Assembly (NCBI GenBank): GCA_964477265.1
Contig: CAYZDJ010000005.1
Location: 124,001-188,000 of the forward strand
Length of the DNA stretch: 64,000 nt
Direction of reading: 5' to 3'
Source of the DNA: CAIVPM01 sp964477265
Lineage (GTDB): Bacteria; Bacteroidota; Bacteroidia; Chitinophagales; Chitinophagaceae
The first letter of the stretch is position 1. Each line of letters begins with the position of its first letter. The position numbers and the translations under genes were made by a program. The notes beneath the pieces were generated by a model. It made no database searches. It saw only the letters and a program-made list of their open reading frames with translations, and had not been told where the DNA came from. Below are positions 18,198 through 25,879 of the stretch, piece by piece.

Positions 18198-18289
18198 GAA
18201 GCCTCACGGCTTGAGTGAAAAAACTCAGCATTGTAGTAGATAGAATAAGGCGATAACTTCATATTATTGTATTACATTTATACTTAAAT

Positions 18290-19261
18290 ATGGAAACTAA
18301 TTTTGCTATTCTCTCTCTTGTGTCAGTTATGTTATTTGCAAACTGTAACAATCCCATTAAAAATGAAAATGCTGCAATTGTAAATGAAATAGATTCTTCA
18401 CACGCTGCAAACCTTATTGACACTGCAATACAGCCAAAAGTTACAGCAAGTGTTATTGTTACTAAACGTGAAGATATTATTGGTTTTTGGGTTGGTGATT
18501 TTGAGAATGCTGACGAAGAGAATAGAAAAATAATTCACGCGTCAGATGAGTTTTATTGGGGTAGGCAAAACAAAATTAATATTTCTATTGATGAAATAAA
18601 AGACAGCATTGTAAAGGGTCATAGCGTAGTGGCTGGTAACGCAAGACCTTTTATTGGTAAAATAATTGAATCAAGCAGTGAATATAAATTTGAATTGAAA
18701 GAGCCTGGTGATGATAAGTATGATGGAAAATTTAATTTTACTATTGCCAAAAATGACACATTATTAAAGGGTACTTGGGATGCGTATAAAAAAATTGATA
18801 TTGAACATAGAAAATATTCACTGCAAAAAAAAATATATAACTACAACGTTAATCAAATGCTAAAATATTCAAGACGATATGGAAACTGGGAAAAATCAAT
18901 TAAAGAAAAAGCATTTGATGAAGAAGGGAAAGAAGTGAAAGGATATTTTACAGAGTCTATTTCTGGTTCAACAAATAAAATTTATAAACTAAATGCTTCA
19001 TCGACTTTACTTAAAAAAGAAGATGTAGAAAATTTGGTGCAAGGTGATTTATTAGTTATTCGCAACACTATTTATGCAAGGCATGGCTATAGTTTTAAAG
19101 CAAGGCCATTGCGTGTTTTTTTTGATGCACAAAATTGGTACATACCAGTACACACCAATATTAAAGCAGCTTTAACAGATATTGAAAAGAAGAATATTGA
19201 ATTACTTTTAAAGTATGAGAAAAATGCTAAGGAATATTACGATTATTTTGGCAGGGGTTAG
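18290..19261 (+). CDS. YARHG-domain lipoprotein
   Basis: A 323-residue protein with a lipoprotein-like signal (LLFANC-type box: MLFANCNN, Cys19 lipidated). The C-terminal ~70 residues contain the YARHG motif (IRNTIYARHGYSFK), an extracellular domain that is probably a cell-wall or surface recognition module. The middle portion, with several beta-like segments (FWVGDFENADEENRK, then GKFNFTIAKND and LKGTWDAYK), is not recognised. It overlaps the next gene by 47 bases, so the two are translationally linked. A structured element lies upstream. Confidence 0.75.
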   Translation: METNFAILSLVSVMLFANCNNPIKNENAAIVNEIDSSHAANLIDTAIQPKVTASVIVTKREDIIGFWVGDFENADEENRKIIHASDEFYWGRQNKINISIDEIKDSIVKGHSVVAGNARPFIGKIIESSSEYKFELKEPGDDKYDGKFNFTIAKNDTLLKGTWDAYKKIDIEHRKYSLQKKIYNYNVNQMLKYSRRYGNWEKSIKEKAFDEEGKEVKGYFTESISGSTNKIYKLNASSTLLKKEDVENLVQGDLLVIRNTIYARHGYSFKARPLRVFFDAQNWYIPVHTNIKAALTDIEKKNIELLLKYEKNAKEYYDYFGRG

Positions 19262-19916
19262 TTTTTTATATTGTTGCAATACCTCACAACCAAAAAATGA
19301 AATGCAAGTTGCAGCAAGCAATAGCAACATTGTTGAAGCAAAGCAAGCTGTTGCAATTAAAGATTCTTTGGCAGAAGATTTTGTAAGGATAAATATGGAT
19401 AGCTTAGGTATTGTAAACAATATGGTGTATGCCACAACAAACAATTTTACCAGGCAAAAAATTTATCCTTGTGCCGAATGTTATATACGAGAAGAAGTAG
19501 CTAAAGCATTAATGCAAGCAAATAATTTGGCAAAAAAACAAAATTTTAAATTAGTGATTTTCGATTGCTACAGACCACAGGCTTTGCAGCAAAAAATGTT
19601 TGACATAGTAAAAAATCCTGACTATGTTGCTGACCCTAAAAAGGGTTCTAAACATAATAAAGGTTGTGCAGTAGATATAGGTTTGGCAAACAATAAAGGC
19701 ATTGCAATTAATATGGGCACTGGCTTTGATGACTTTACTGAAAAATCTCATTACTCAAATGCAGCATTAACAAATGAAGAAAAGCAAAACAGAAAAACGT
19801 TGCGTGATATAATGCTTGCAGCAGGTTTTGTGCCTTACGAAAAAGAATGGTGGCATTTCAATTTTAAAAATACCAACTATCAGCTTTCCAATTTTCAATG
19901 GAAATGTTTACAGTAA
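19215..19916 (+). CDS. VanX-like M15 family D-Ala-D-Ala dipeptidase
   Basis: A 233-residue exported enzyme. The zinc ligands are His147 and Asp154 (SKHNKGCAVDIGL) and His214, with Glu211 as the catalytic base in EWWHF and Arg120 in DCYRP; this reproduces the VanX/DdpX active-site spacing. The N-terminus is a signal peptide with two adjacent Cys (20 and 21), suggesting a lipoprotein. The start is uncertain: 19215 and 19224 (Met4) are both possible, and both overlap the YARHG gene. It hydrolyses D-Ala-D-Ala, probably for peptidoglycan dipeptide recycling; glycopeptide resistance is unlikely because no vanA/vanH/vanR homologues are nearby. Confidence 0.85.
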   Translation: MRKMLRNITIILAGVSFLYCCNTSQPKNEMQVAASNSNIVEAKQAVAIKDSLAEDFVRINMDSLGIVNNMVYATTNNFTRQKIYPCAECYIREEVAKALMQANNLAKKQNFKLVIFDCYRPQALQQKMFDIVKNPDYVADPKKGSKHNKGCAVDIGLANNKGIAINMGTGFDDFTEKSHYSNAALTNEEKQNRKTLRDIMLAAGFVPYEKEWWHFNFKNTNYQLSNFQWKCLQ

Positions 19917-20554
19917 AAAAATACATTTATAGAAAGCTTGCAAATATTGTTGTTTATGCAGCAATGCTGTTTTTTATATACTTAATGCTACTCATTACCA
20001 TACAGTATATACCTATAAATTTTAATGCTGCTTTTTTAGCTGTAAAGCAAGATGAAATAAAGCATCTGCATTATCAGGTTGCATTTTTTACACATGTTTA
20101 TACCAGCATTTTAGTATTGATATTTGGGCTGTTTCAGTTTTCAAAATATCTACGAAAGCATTTTATAAAACTACACAAAACCTTGGGTAAATTATATGTA
20201 TTTATCATTTTATTTTTAGCTTCACCATCAGGTTTTATAATGGGTTATTATGGCAATGGAGGCTTGTATTCCAAAATATCTTTTTGCCTACTAGCAACAC
20301 TATGGTTTTATTTTACTTTAATGGCTTTTATTAAAATAAAGCAAAGGAAAATTGCATTGCATAAAAACTATATGATACTAAGCTATGCACTCACTTTGTC
20401 TGCCATTAGCTTGCGTTTGTTTAAATTTATTATTGCAAATACTATAGCACTACCGCCTATGGATACTTATACAATTGTAGTGTGGTTGGGTTGGTTATTT
20501 AATTTGTGTGTGGCACTATTTATTATTAAAACAAATAAGGAAAAATTGCACTGA
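19898..20554 (+). CDS. DUF2306-type integral membrane protein
   Basis: A 218-residue protein with about six hydrophobic segments and conserved-looking histidines (HYQVAFFTHVYTS, KLHKTLGKLYVF). HRxLGr-like LHKTLGKLY and the overall layout match DUF2306, a family of heme/quinone-less membrane proteins of unknown role. It overlaps the dipeptidase gene by 19 bases, making a tight three-gene unit. Whether it has a functional link to dipeptide recycling is unknown. Confidence 0.65.
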   Translation: MEMFTVKKYIYRKLANIVVYAAMLFFIYLMLLITIQYIPINFNAAFLAVKQDEIKHLHYQVAFFTHVYTSILVLIFGLFQFSKYLRKHFIKLHKTLGKLYVFIILFLASPSGFIMGYYGNGGLYSKISFCLLATLWFYFTLMAFIKIKQRKIALHKNYMILSYALTLSAISLRLFKFIIANTIALPPMDTYTIVVWLGWLFNLCVALFIIKTNKEKLH

Positions 20555-20636
20555 TATAACAAGCAAATTCATTGTTAGATATACTTTCATTACACTGTCA
20601 AATGCGATAAAAAGCCTTTTAACAATTATACTTCCC

Positions 20637-20644
20637 TACATTTG
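20637..20644 (+). promoter_or_regulatory. Bacteroidota -7 box (TACATTTG) for the helicase gene
   Basis: TACATTTG lies 118 bases before the helicase ATG, so the leader would be about 110 bases, long for this window. Long leaders are usual for cold-inducible helicases, so the leader may be regulatory. Confidence 0.5.
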
Positions 20645-20761
20645 CACTCTACTCACAAAATAACAAGGCAAGTTGTAAGCCCTTTGTTTGTAATAATAAT
20701 TTTCCCTCGCTGATTCAGAACATACAACATCTTTCCAGCTACACATATTTAAACCATTATA

Positions 20762-22018
20762 ATGGCATTTAAAGATTTAGAACTCATTGCCCCCATCCTT
20801 GTGGCATTAAACGAAGAAGGATACACTACTCCAACACCTATACAGGCTCAATCCATTCCCCTTATTTTACAGGGAAAAGATTTATTGGGGTGTGCACAAA
20901 CAGGTACAGGAAAAACAGCAGCTTTTGCAATTCCTATTTTGCAATTGTTGTACACAAAAAAAACACCAACTCGTGGCATTAGCACTTTAATACTAACACC
21001 AACAAGAGAGCTGGCAATCCAGATTGATGAAAGCTTTGCAGCTTATGGAAAGCATACAAGATTATCGCACACAGTAATATTTGGTGGTGTTTCGCAGTTT
21101 CATCAAGTTAATACTTTAAAAAAAGGTGTTGATATTTTAATTGCTACGCCTGGTCGTTTATTGGACTTAATGCAACAAGGGTTCATTGACCTTAGGCACC
21201 TTGAAATATTTGTTCTTGACGAAGCAGACAGGATGTTGGATATGGGCTTTATTAATGATGTTAAAAAGGTTATAACTAAACTTCCTGCAAAGCGTCAGAC
21301 GCTTTTCTTTAGTGCAACCATGCCACCAGAAATTCAAAGTTTAGCAAATCAACTTTTAACAAATCCTTCAAAGGTAGAAGTGACGCCAGTTTCAAGCACA
21401 GTAGATGCTATTGAACAAAGCTTGTACTTTGTAAACAAAGGAGATAAAAATTCATTGCTATTGCATTTGCTTAATGATGAAAATATTAAAACTGCTTTGG
21501 TTTTTACACGAACAAAACATGGTGCAGATAAGGTTGTAAAAGTTTTGCAAAAGCATAATATACATGCTGCTGCCATACATGGCAACAAATCTCAAAACGC
21601 AAGGCAAAACGCTTTAAACAATTTTAAAGATGGAACAATAAGAGTTTTGGTTGCAACTGATATTGCTGCAAGAGGTATTGATATTGATGAGTTATCTCAT
21701 GTATTTAATTTTGAACTGCCTAATGTTCCTGAAACTTATGTGCATAGAATAGGAAGAACAGGAAGGGCAGGAAATACTGGAACAGCAATTTCTTTTTGTG
21801 ATATAGAGGAGAGAACTGAATTAAAGGATATTCAGAAATTAATTGCAAAAACAATTCCTGTTATAGCAGAACACCCTTTTGCAAAAAATGTTACAACGCA
21901 AATGCCAGTTATTGTGAAACCCAATAGCCAAAGGCATTTTGGTGCAAGAAATGGCGGCAATCACTTTTCAAATAAGAAAGCTGGTATGCAAAGAAAGACA
22001 CAGAATTATGGTAAATAA
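20762..22018 (+). CDS. DEAD-box RNA helicase, RhlE type
   Basis: A 418-residue ATP-dependent RNA helicase. Motifs in order: Q motif (TPIQAQSI), motif I AQTGTGKT, PTRELA, DEAD, SAT, and motif VI HRIGRTGRAG; all are intact. The C-terminal tail (about residues 385-418) is basic and rich in Gly, Asn and Lys, an RNA-binding tail typical of RhlE-like proteins in Bacteroidota. It probably acts in ribosome assembly, RNA decay or cold adaptation. It has its own promoter box and a downstream hairpin terminator. Confidence 0.93.
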   Translation: MAFKDLELIAPILVALNEEGYTTPTPIQAQSIPLILQGKDLLGCAQTGTGKTAAFAIPILQLLYTKKTPTRGISTLILTPTRELAIQIDESFAAYGKHTRLSHTVIFGGVSQFHQVNTLKKGVDILIATPGRLLDLMQQGFIDLRHLEIFVLDEADRMLDMGFINDVKKVITKLPAKRQTLFFSATMPPEIQSLANQLLTNPSKVEVTPVSSTVDAIEQSLYFVNKGDKNSLLLHLLNDENIKTALVFTRTKHGADKVVKVLQKHNIHAAAIHGNKSQNARQNALNNFKDGTIRVLVATDIAARGIDIDELSHVFNFELPNVPETYVHRIGRTGRAGNTGTAISFCDIEERTELKDIQKLIAKTIPVIAEHPFAKNVTTQMPVIVKPNSQRHFGARNGGNHFSNKKAGMQRKTQNYGK

Positions 22019-22051
22019 TGGTTAGTGATTAATGATTAATTATTAGTGAAT

Positions 22052-22106
22052 AAAGAACACAAAGAAGTAAAGCAAATGTTTTATGCCTTTGTGTTCTTTG
22101 CTTTTT
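22052..22106 (+). terminator. Hairpin terminator built from an AAAGAACACAAAG repeat
   Basis: Perfect 13-base arms (22052-22064 and 22087-22099) with a 22-base loop, followed by GCTTTTTA. The arms resemble the CTTTGCGTCTTTG-type small repeats elsewhere in the window, so the terminator may derive from one. Confidence 0.6.
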
Positions 22107-22130
22107 ATATAATCGATAAAAATCTTTATA

Positions 22131-22159
22131 ACTAATTCCTAATTCCCAATTCCTAATCA
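22131..22159. repeat. Short repeat of the CTAATTCC type
   Basis: Tandem CTAATTC/CCAATTC units upstream of the YifB gene. The reverse complement (AATTAGGAATT) recurs at 30843-30870 at the end of trmH. Confidence 0.55.
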
Positions 22160-22197
22160 AATTCCTCTACATTTACAGCTAACACAATTTATAAATT

Positions 22198-23742
22198 ATG
22201 CTTGTAAAAACCTTTGGTAGTGCAGTTTATGGCGTTGATGCTATTACTATTACTATTGAGGTAAACGTGAGTGGTGGCGACCTGAAATATTTTATTGTTG
22301 GCTTGCCAGACAATGCTGTTAAAGAAAGTTTACAACGAATTGAAAGTGCTATAAAGACAAATAAATTCTTTATGCCACGCACTAAATTGGTTGTAAATAT
22401 GGCACCAGCCGATATTAAAAAAAGTGGTAGTGCATTTGACTTGCCAATTGCAATTGGTGTGTTGGGTGCAAGCGACCAACTTGATAATAGCGAGGCATTG
22501 AAAGATTATGTAATGATGGGAGAGTTGAGTTTAGATGGAACTATTCAATCTATTAAAGGTGCTTTGCCTATTGCAATACAAGCACGTAAGGAAGGCTATA
22601 AAGGCTTGATTGTGCCACTTGAAAATGCACGTGAAGCAGCAATGGTAAACAACTTAAATGTATATGGTGTAAAGCACATCAATGAAGTGGTTGAGTTTTT
22701 TAAAAATGAAAATTCTTTACAACCAATTATAGTAAATACACGTGATGAATTTTTTCACAACCAATACGAATTTGATTTTGACTTTAACGATGTTAAAGGA
22801 CAGGAAAATATAAAACGTGCTTTAGAAATTGCTGCTGCCGGTGGGCACAATGCAATTTTAATTGGTCCGCCAGGTGCTGGCAAAACTATGCTGGCAAAGC
22901 GTTTGCCAACTATACTGCCACCATTAAGTTTGTTAGAAGCACTTGAAACAACAAAAATTCATAGCGTTGCTGGTAAGCTGCCAAGTGATGCTTCTTTAAT
23001 TTCTAAAAGACCTTTTCGCAGCCCTCATCACACTGTTAGCGATGCAGCACTTGTAGGAGGAGGTGGTATTCCACAGCCTGGTGAAATTTCACTGGCACAT
23101 AATGGTGTGCTGTTTTTAGATGAGTTGCCAGAATTTAAACGCACAGTTTTAGAAGTAATGAGGCAACCAATGGAGGAAAGGAAAGTTACCATATCAAGGG
23201 CAAAAGTTGCATTAGATTTTCCTGCTAACTTTATGCTGATTGCTTCTATGAATCCTTGTCCTTGTGGTTTTTTTAATCATCCAGAAAAAGATTGTACTTG
23301 CCCTGCTGGTACTGTTCAAAAATATTTAAATAAAATTTCAGGGCCTTTATTAGACAGGATTGACTTGCATGTAGAAGTTACACCAGTTGCATTTAATGAG
23401 TTAAGCAATGTTAAGCAAGGTGAAAATAGTAGTCAAATAAGAGATAGAGTTATTAAGGCAAGAGACATTCAAACACAACGCTACAAAGACTTTGCAGGAA
23501 TATATGCTAATGCACAAATGAGTAGCAAGCAACTAAGGGAAATTTGTGTGATAGATAAAGTTGGCGAAGCACTACTTAAAAAAGCAATGGAAAGATTAAA
23601 CCTTTCTGCTCGTGCTTATGATAGAATTTTAAAGGTAAGCAGAACCATTGCTGACCTTGCTGCAAGTGAAAACATAAAAGCTGAGCATCTTGCAGAAGCT
23701 ATACAATACAGAAGTTTGGATAGGGAAGGTTGGGCTGGATAA
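22198..23742 (+). CDS. YifB/ComM family Mg-chelatase-like AAA+ ATPase
   Basis: A 514-residue protein. The N-terminal ~180 residues are the ChlI-like substrate domain (VYGVDAITITIEVNVSGG). Walker A GPPGAGKTM starts at residue 223, Walker B is LFLDELPEF, and the C-terminal part has the four-Cys zinc motif CPCGFF...CTC. In proteobacteria ComM is a branch-migration helicase acting during natural transformation; in Bacteroidota the role is unproven. It ends 11 bases from the end of the convergent hisS gene, with no room for a terminator. Confidence 0.92.
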   Translation: MLVKTFGSAVYGVDAITITIEVNVSGGDLKYFIVGLPDNAVKESLQRIESAIKTNKFFMPRTKLVVNMAPADIKKSGSAFDLPIAIGVLGASDQLDNSEALKDYVMMGELSLDGTIQSIKGALPIAIQARKEGYKGLIVPLENAREAAMVNNLNVYGVKHINEVVEFFKNENSLQPIIVNTRDEFFHNQYEFDFDFNDVKGQENIKRALEIAAAGGHNAILIGPPGAGKTMLAKRLPTILPPLSLLEALETTKIHSVAGKLPSDASLISKRPFRSPHHTVSDAALVGGGGIPQPGEISLAHNGVLFLDELPEFKRTVLEVMRQPMEERKVTISRAKVALDFPANFMLIASMNPCPCGFFNHPEKDCTCPAGTVQKYLNKISGPLLDRIDLHVEVTPVAFNELSNVKQGENSSQIRDRVIKARDIQTQRYKDFAGIYANAQMSSKQLREICVIDKVGEALLKKAMERLNLSARAYDRILKVSRTIADLAASENIKAEHLAEAIQYRSLDREGWAG

Positions 23743-23752
23743 ATTTATAAAC

Positions 23753-25129
23753 TTATTTCAACATATTTTTCAGTTCATCAAGCTTATCAAAAGCAATGGC
23801 AGTTTGATTGCCTGTTTGCAGATTCTTTACATTTATTTTTTGTTCTTCCAATTCTTTACTACCCAATATTGCAATGTGATGAATGCCTTTCTTTTCAGCA
23901 TATTTAAACTGCTTGTCAAACTTGGCTTGTTCGTGATATAACTCACAGCCAATGCCACTTTCACGCAATTGCATCATTAACTGATATGCTTTTGTACTCT
24001 CTGCTTCGCCAAGATTAAAGAACAAAATTTTTGTAGTAGTTGTTTGCTCAACATCGGCAGGAAAAAGTTTTAATTCCTCCATCACATCATATATTCTATC
24101 TACACCAAAACTTATTCCTACACCACTGATATTAGGCACACCAAACAAGCTTGTTAAATCATCGTACCTGCCACCACCACCAATACTGCCCATTTGTACA
24201 TTGTTGGCTTTTACTTCAAAAATAATTCCTGTGTAATAGTTTAAACCACGTGCAAGAGTAAAATCAATGTTCAGTCGACTATCGACTGTCAGCAGTCGAC
24301 TTTTAATAAATTCTATTTCTTCAATACCTTTTTTGCCAGTTTCATTTTCGCCAATTAATTGTTTTAGCTTAGTTAATTTATCAGTATTGCTACCATCAAT
24401 TAATAAGTAAGATTCAATGGTAGAAACTTGTTCAGTAGTCAAACCACGTTGCTCTAATTCCTGCTTTACTTTATCAATCCCAATTTTATCAAGCTTATCA
24501 ATAGCAACAGTTATATCAATTAATTTATCTGCACCTCCACATACTTCTGCAAGTGCCTGTAGTATTTTTCTACTGTTAATTTTTATTTCAACGTCAATAC
24601 CAAGCTTATTAAAAACAGTTGTATAGATATTTACTAAATCAACTTCATTAATCAAGCTGTTGCTTCCAACAATATCTGCATCGCATTGGTAAAATTCCCT
24701 GTAGCGTCCACGTTGGGGTCTGTCTGCACGCCACACAGGTTGTATCTGGTAGCGTTTAAAAGGCATTGTAAGTTGTGTGTGATTCATTGCAACATAACGT
24801 GCAAATGGAATAGTTAAATCGTAACGTAAGGCACGTTCAGTAATGTCTTTTGAGCTTTTACCTTCAGTTATTTTGGCAAAGCCTTCCTGTGTTTTTTGTA
24901 ATTTATCCTGATTGTCTAAACCATTATTTAATATCTTGAAAATAAGTTTATCACCTTCATCACCATACTTGCCCATTAAAGTTTCAAGGTTTTCCATTGC
25001 AGGAGTTTCCAATGGCTCAAAACCATACAGCTCAAACACAGACTTGATTGTATTGAAAATATAATTTCTTTTTCTAACCACGCTTGCTCCAAAATCTCTT
25101 GTGCCTTGTGGTAATGATGGCTTAGACAT
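23753..25129 (-). CDS. hisS: Histidyl-tRNA synthetase
   Basis: A 458-residue class II synthetase charging tRNA-His. The start at 25129 (MSKPSLPQGTRDF) matches the family start; the open frame extends 11 codons further. Motif 2 (FYQCDADIVG), the histidine-A motif LARGLNYYTG, and motif 3 GGGGRYDDL are intact, and the C-terminal anticodon domain (KIKFFN-like, then CELYHEQ) is present. Just before the LARG motif lies a short segment (SRLLTVDSRLN) encoded by a GTCGAC-rich DNA repeat (24272-24300) that looks like an inserted microrepeat. A STAS gene lies 46 bases upstream on the same strand. Confidence 0.96.
   Translation of the reverse strand: MSKPSLPQGTRDFGASVVRKRNYIFNTIKSVFELYGFEPLETPAMENLETLMGKYGDEGDKLIFKILNNGLDNQDKLQKTQEGFAKITEGKSSKDITERALRYDLTIPFARYVAMNHTQLTMPFKRYQIQPVWRADRPQRGRYREFYQCDADIVGSNSLINEVDLVNIYTTVFNKLGIDVEIKINSRKILQALAEVCGGADKLIDITVAIDKLDKIGIDKVKQELEQRGLTTEQVSTIESYLLIDGSNTDKLTKLKQLIGENETGKKGIEEIEFIKSRLLTVDSRLNIDFTLARGLNYYTGIIFEVKANNVQMGSIGGGGRYDDLTSLFGVPNISGVGISFGVDRIYDVMEELKLFPADVEQTTTTKILFFNLGEAESTKAYQLMMQLRESGIGCELYHEQAKFDKQFKYAEKKGIHHIAILGSKELEEQKINVKNLQTGNQTAIAFDKLDELKNMLK
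24272..24300. repeat. GTCGAC-rich microrepeat inside hisS
   Basis: Three GTCGAC/ATCGAC units in 29 bases with an internal palindrome, distinct in base composition from the AT-rich gene around it. It encodes an extra-looking loop in HisS in frame. Similar GTCGAC repeats are common between genes in this group (from memory), so this may be a repeat captured in coding sequence. Confidence 0.5.
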
Positions 25130-25175
25130 ATTGCGAAAATAATGGTTAGCAGTAAATGGCAAAGATTAATTGCAG

Positions 25176-25553
25176 CTACTCTTCACCATCCATTAACTCC
25201 CTTTCAATTTCTTCAATTTGCACAATGTCCCATGCCTCACTTTCAGTAGGTGTAGTATTTAATATTTCAAGTAATTCAAGTTTATCAAAAGCTTCTTCAA
25301 GCTGTGGTTTCATTTCGCAAATTACAAAACTGACATTATTTTCATAAAACTGTTGTTGCAGGTTTGCAATATTGTTTGCAGCTTCAACATCAATAGCAGT
25401 AACGGCTTGCAGGTTTAGCACTACATTTTTTATAGATTGATTTAAGCAATTTAAACAAGTAATATTTAATTCTTCGGCAAGTGTGTCAGTTAAATGTGGC
25501 GTTATTGGTGTTAAAACTGTGAACTTTTCTTTGGTACTAATTTTGATTTCCAT
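25176..25553 (-). CDS. STAS-domain protein (anti-sigma-factor-antagonist-like)
   Basis: A 125-residue cytoplasmic protein with a STAS-like pattern (MEIKISTKEKFTVLTPI, NVVLNLQAVTAIDVEAANNI, VSFVICEMKPQLEEAFDKL). The usual DxSxVxxIDSSG core is weak: the phosphorylatable Ser is replaced by the EA of DVEAAN, so regulation by Ser phosphorylation is unlikely. An acidic tail follows (EEIERELMDGEE). It is 46 bases upstream of hisS on the same strand and may be cotranscribed with it. Function unknown. Confidence 0.65.
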   Translation of the reverse strand: MEIKISTKEKFTVLTPITPHLTDTLAEELNITCLNCLNQSIKNVVLNLQAVTAIDVEAANNIANLQQQFYENNVSFVICEMKPQLEEAFDKLELLEILNTTPTESEAWDIVQIEEIERELMDGEE

Positions 25554-25879
25554 AATAAGTTTTTAACAATGTTTTTTCGTAATAATTTCTTTGCAACTTT
25601 AGACAAAATTATTCGTTATTATTGTATCAGAGAAAAGTTTGTCGTTGAGGGTTTGCAGTTTACAGTTTTTGAGTAGAATTGATTGGTTGAATGGTGCCAA
25701 CGCCACACAAAGTTTAATAGCAGTAATACAGCCTGGACAATAACAAAAGAAAATTTGCGAAGCAAATTGAATTAATAACAGAAGCACGATTCAGCAAGTG
25801 TTTTTGTAAATAGTAAATTAAAAACGGTACATCGTAAATTATATTTACAACGTATATTTAAAATAGAAAATTAAGCATT
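25554..25879. other. Intergenic region between the STAS gene and clpC
   Basis: 326 bases without a supportable gene. It contains a 7-bp hairpin (25752-25758/25762-25768, GAA loop) and the 12-mer TACATCGTAAAT (25828-25839), which recurs at 38950-38961 before lgt. The TATATTTAAA near 25852 resembles a weak -7 box for clpC. Confidence 0.5.

Noticed and set aside
19208..19444. Long minus-strand frame inside the VanX-like gene
   Set aside because: Antisense to a gene with a complete active site; no codon pattern of its own.
19215..19916. VanX as part of a vancomycin-resistance cluster
   Set aside because: No vanA-, vanH- or vanRS-like gene nearby; a recycling dipeptidase is more likely.
23690..23941. 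Plus-strand hydrophobic frame at the end of hisS
   Set aside because: It lies antisense to the HisS C-terminal domain and overlaps the end of yifB; best read as a shadow frame.
25752..25768. Seven-base hairpin before clpC as a CIRCE-like heat-shock operator
   Set aside because: The arms and three-base loop do not match the 9-N9-9 CIRCE consensus, and it lies far from the start codon.
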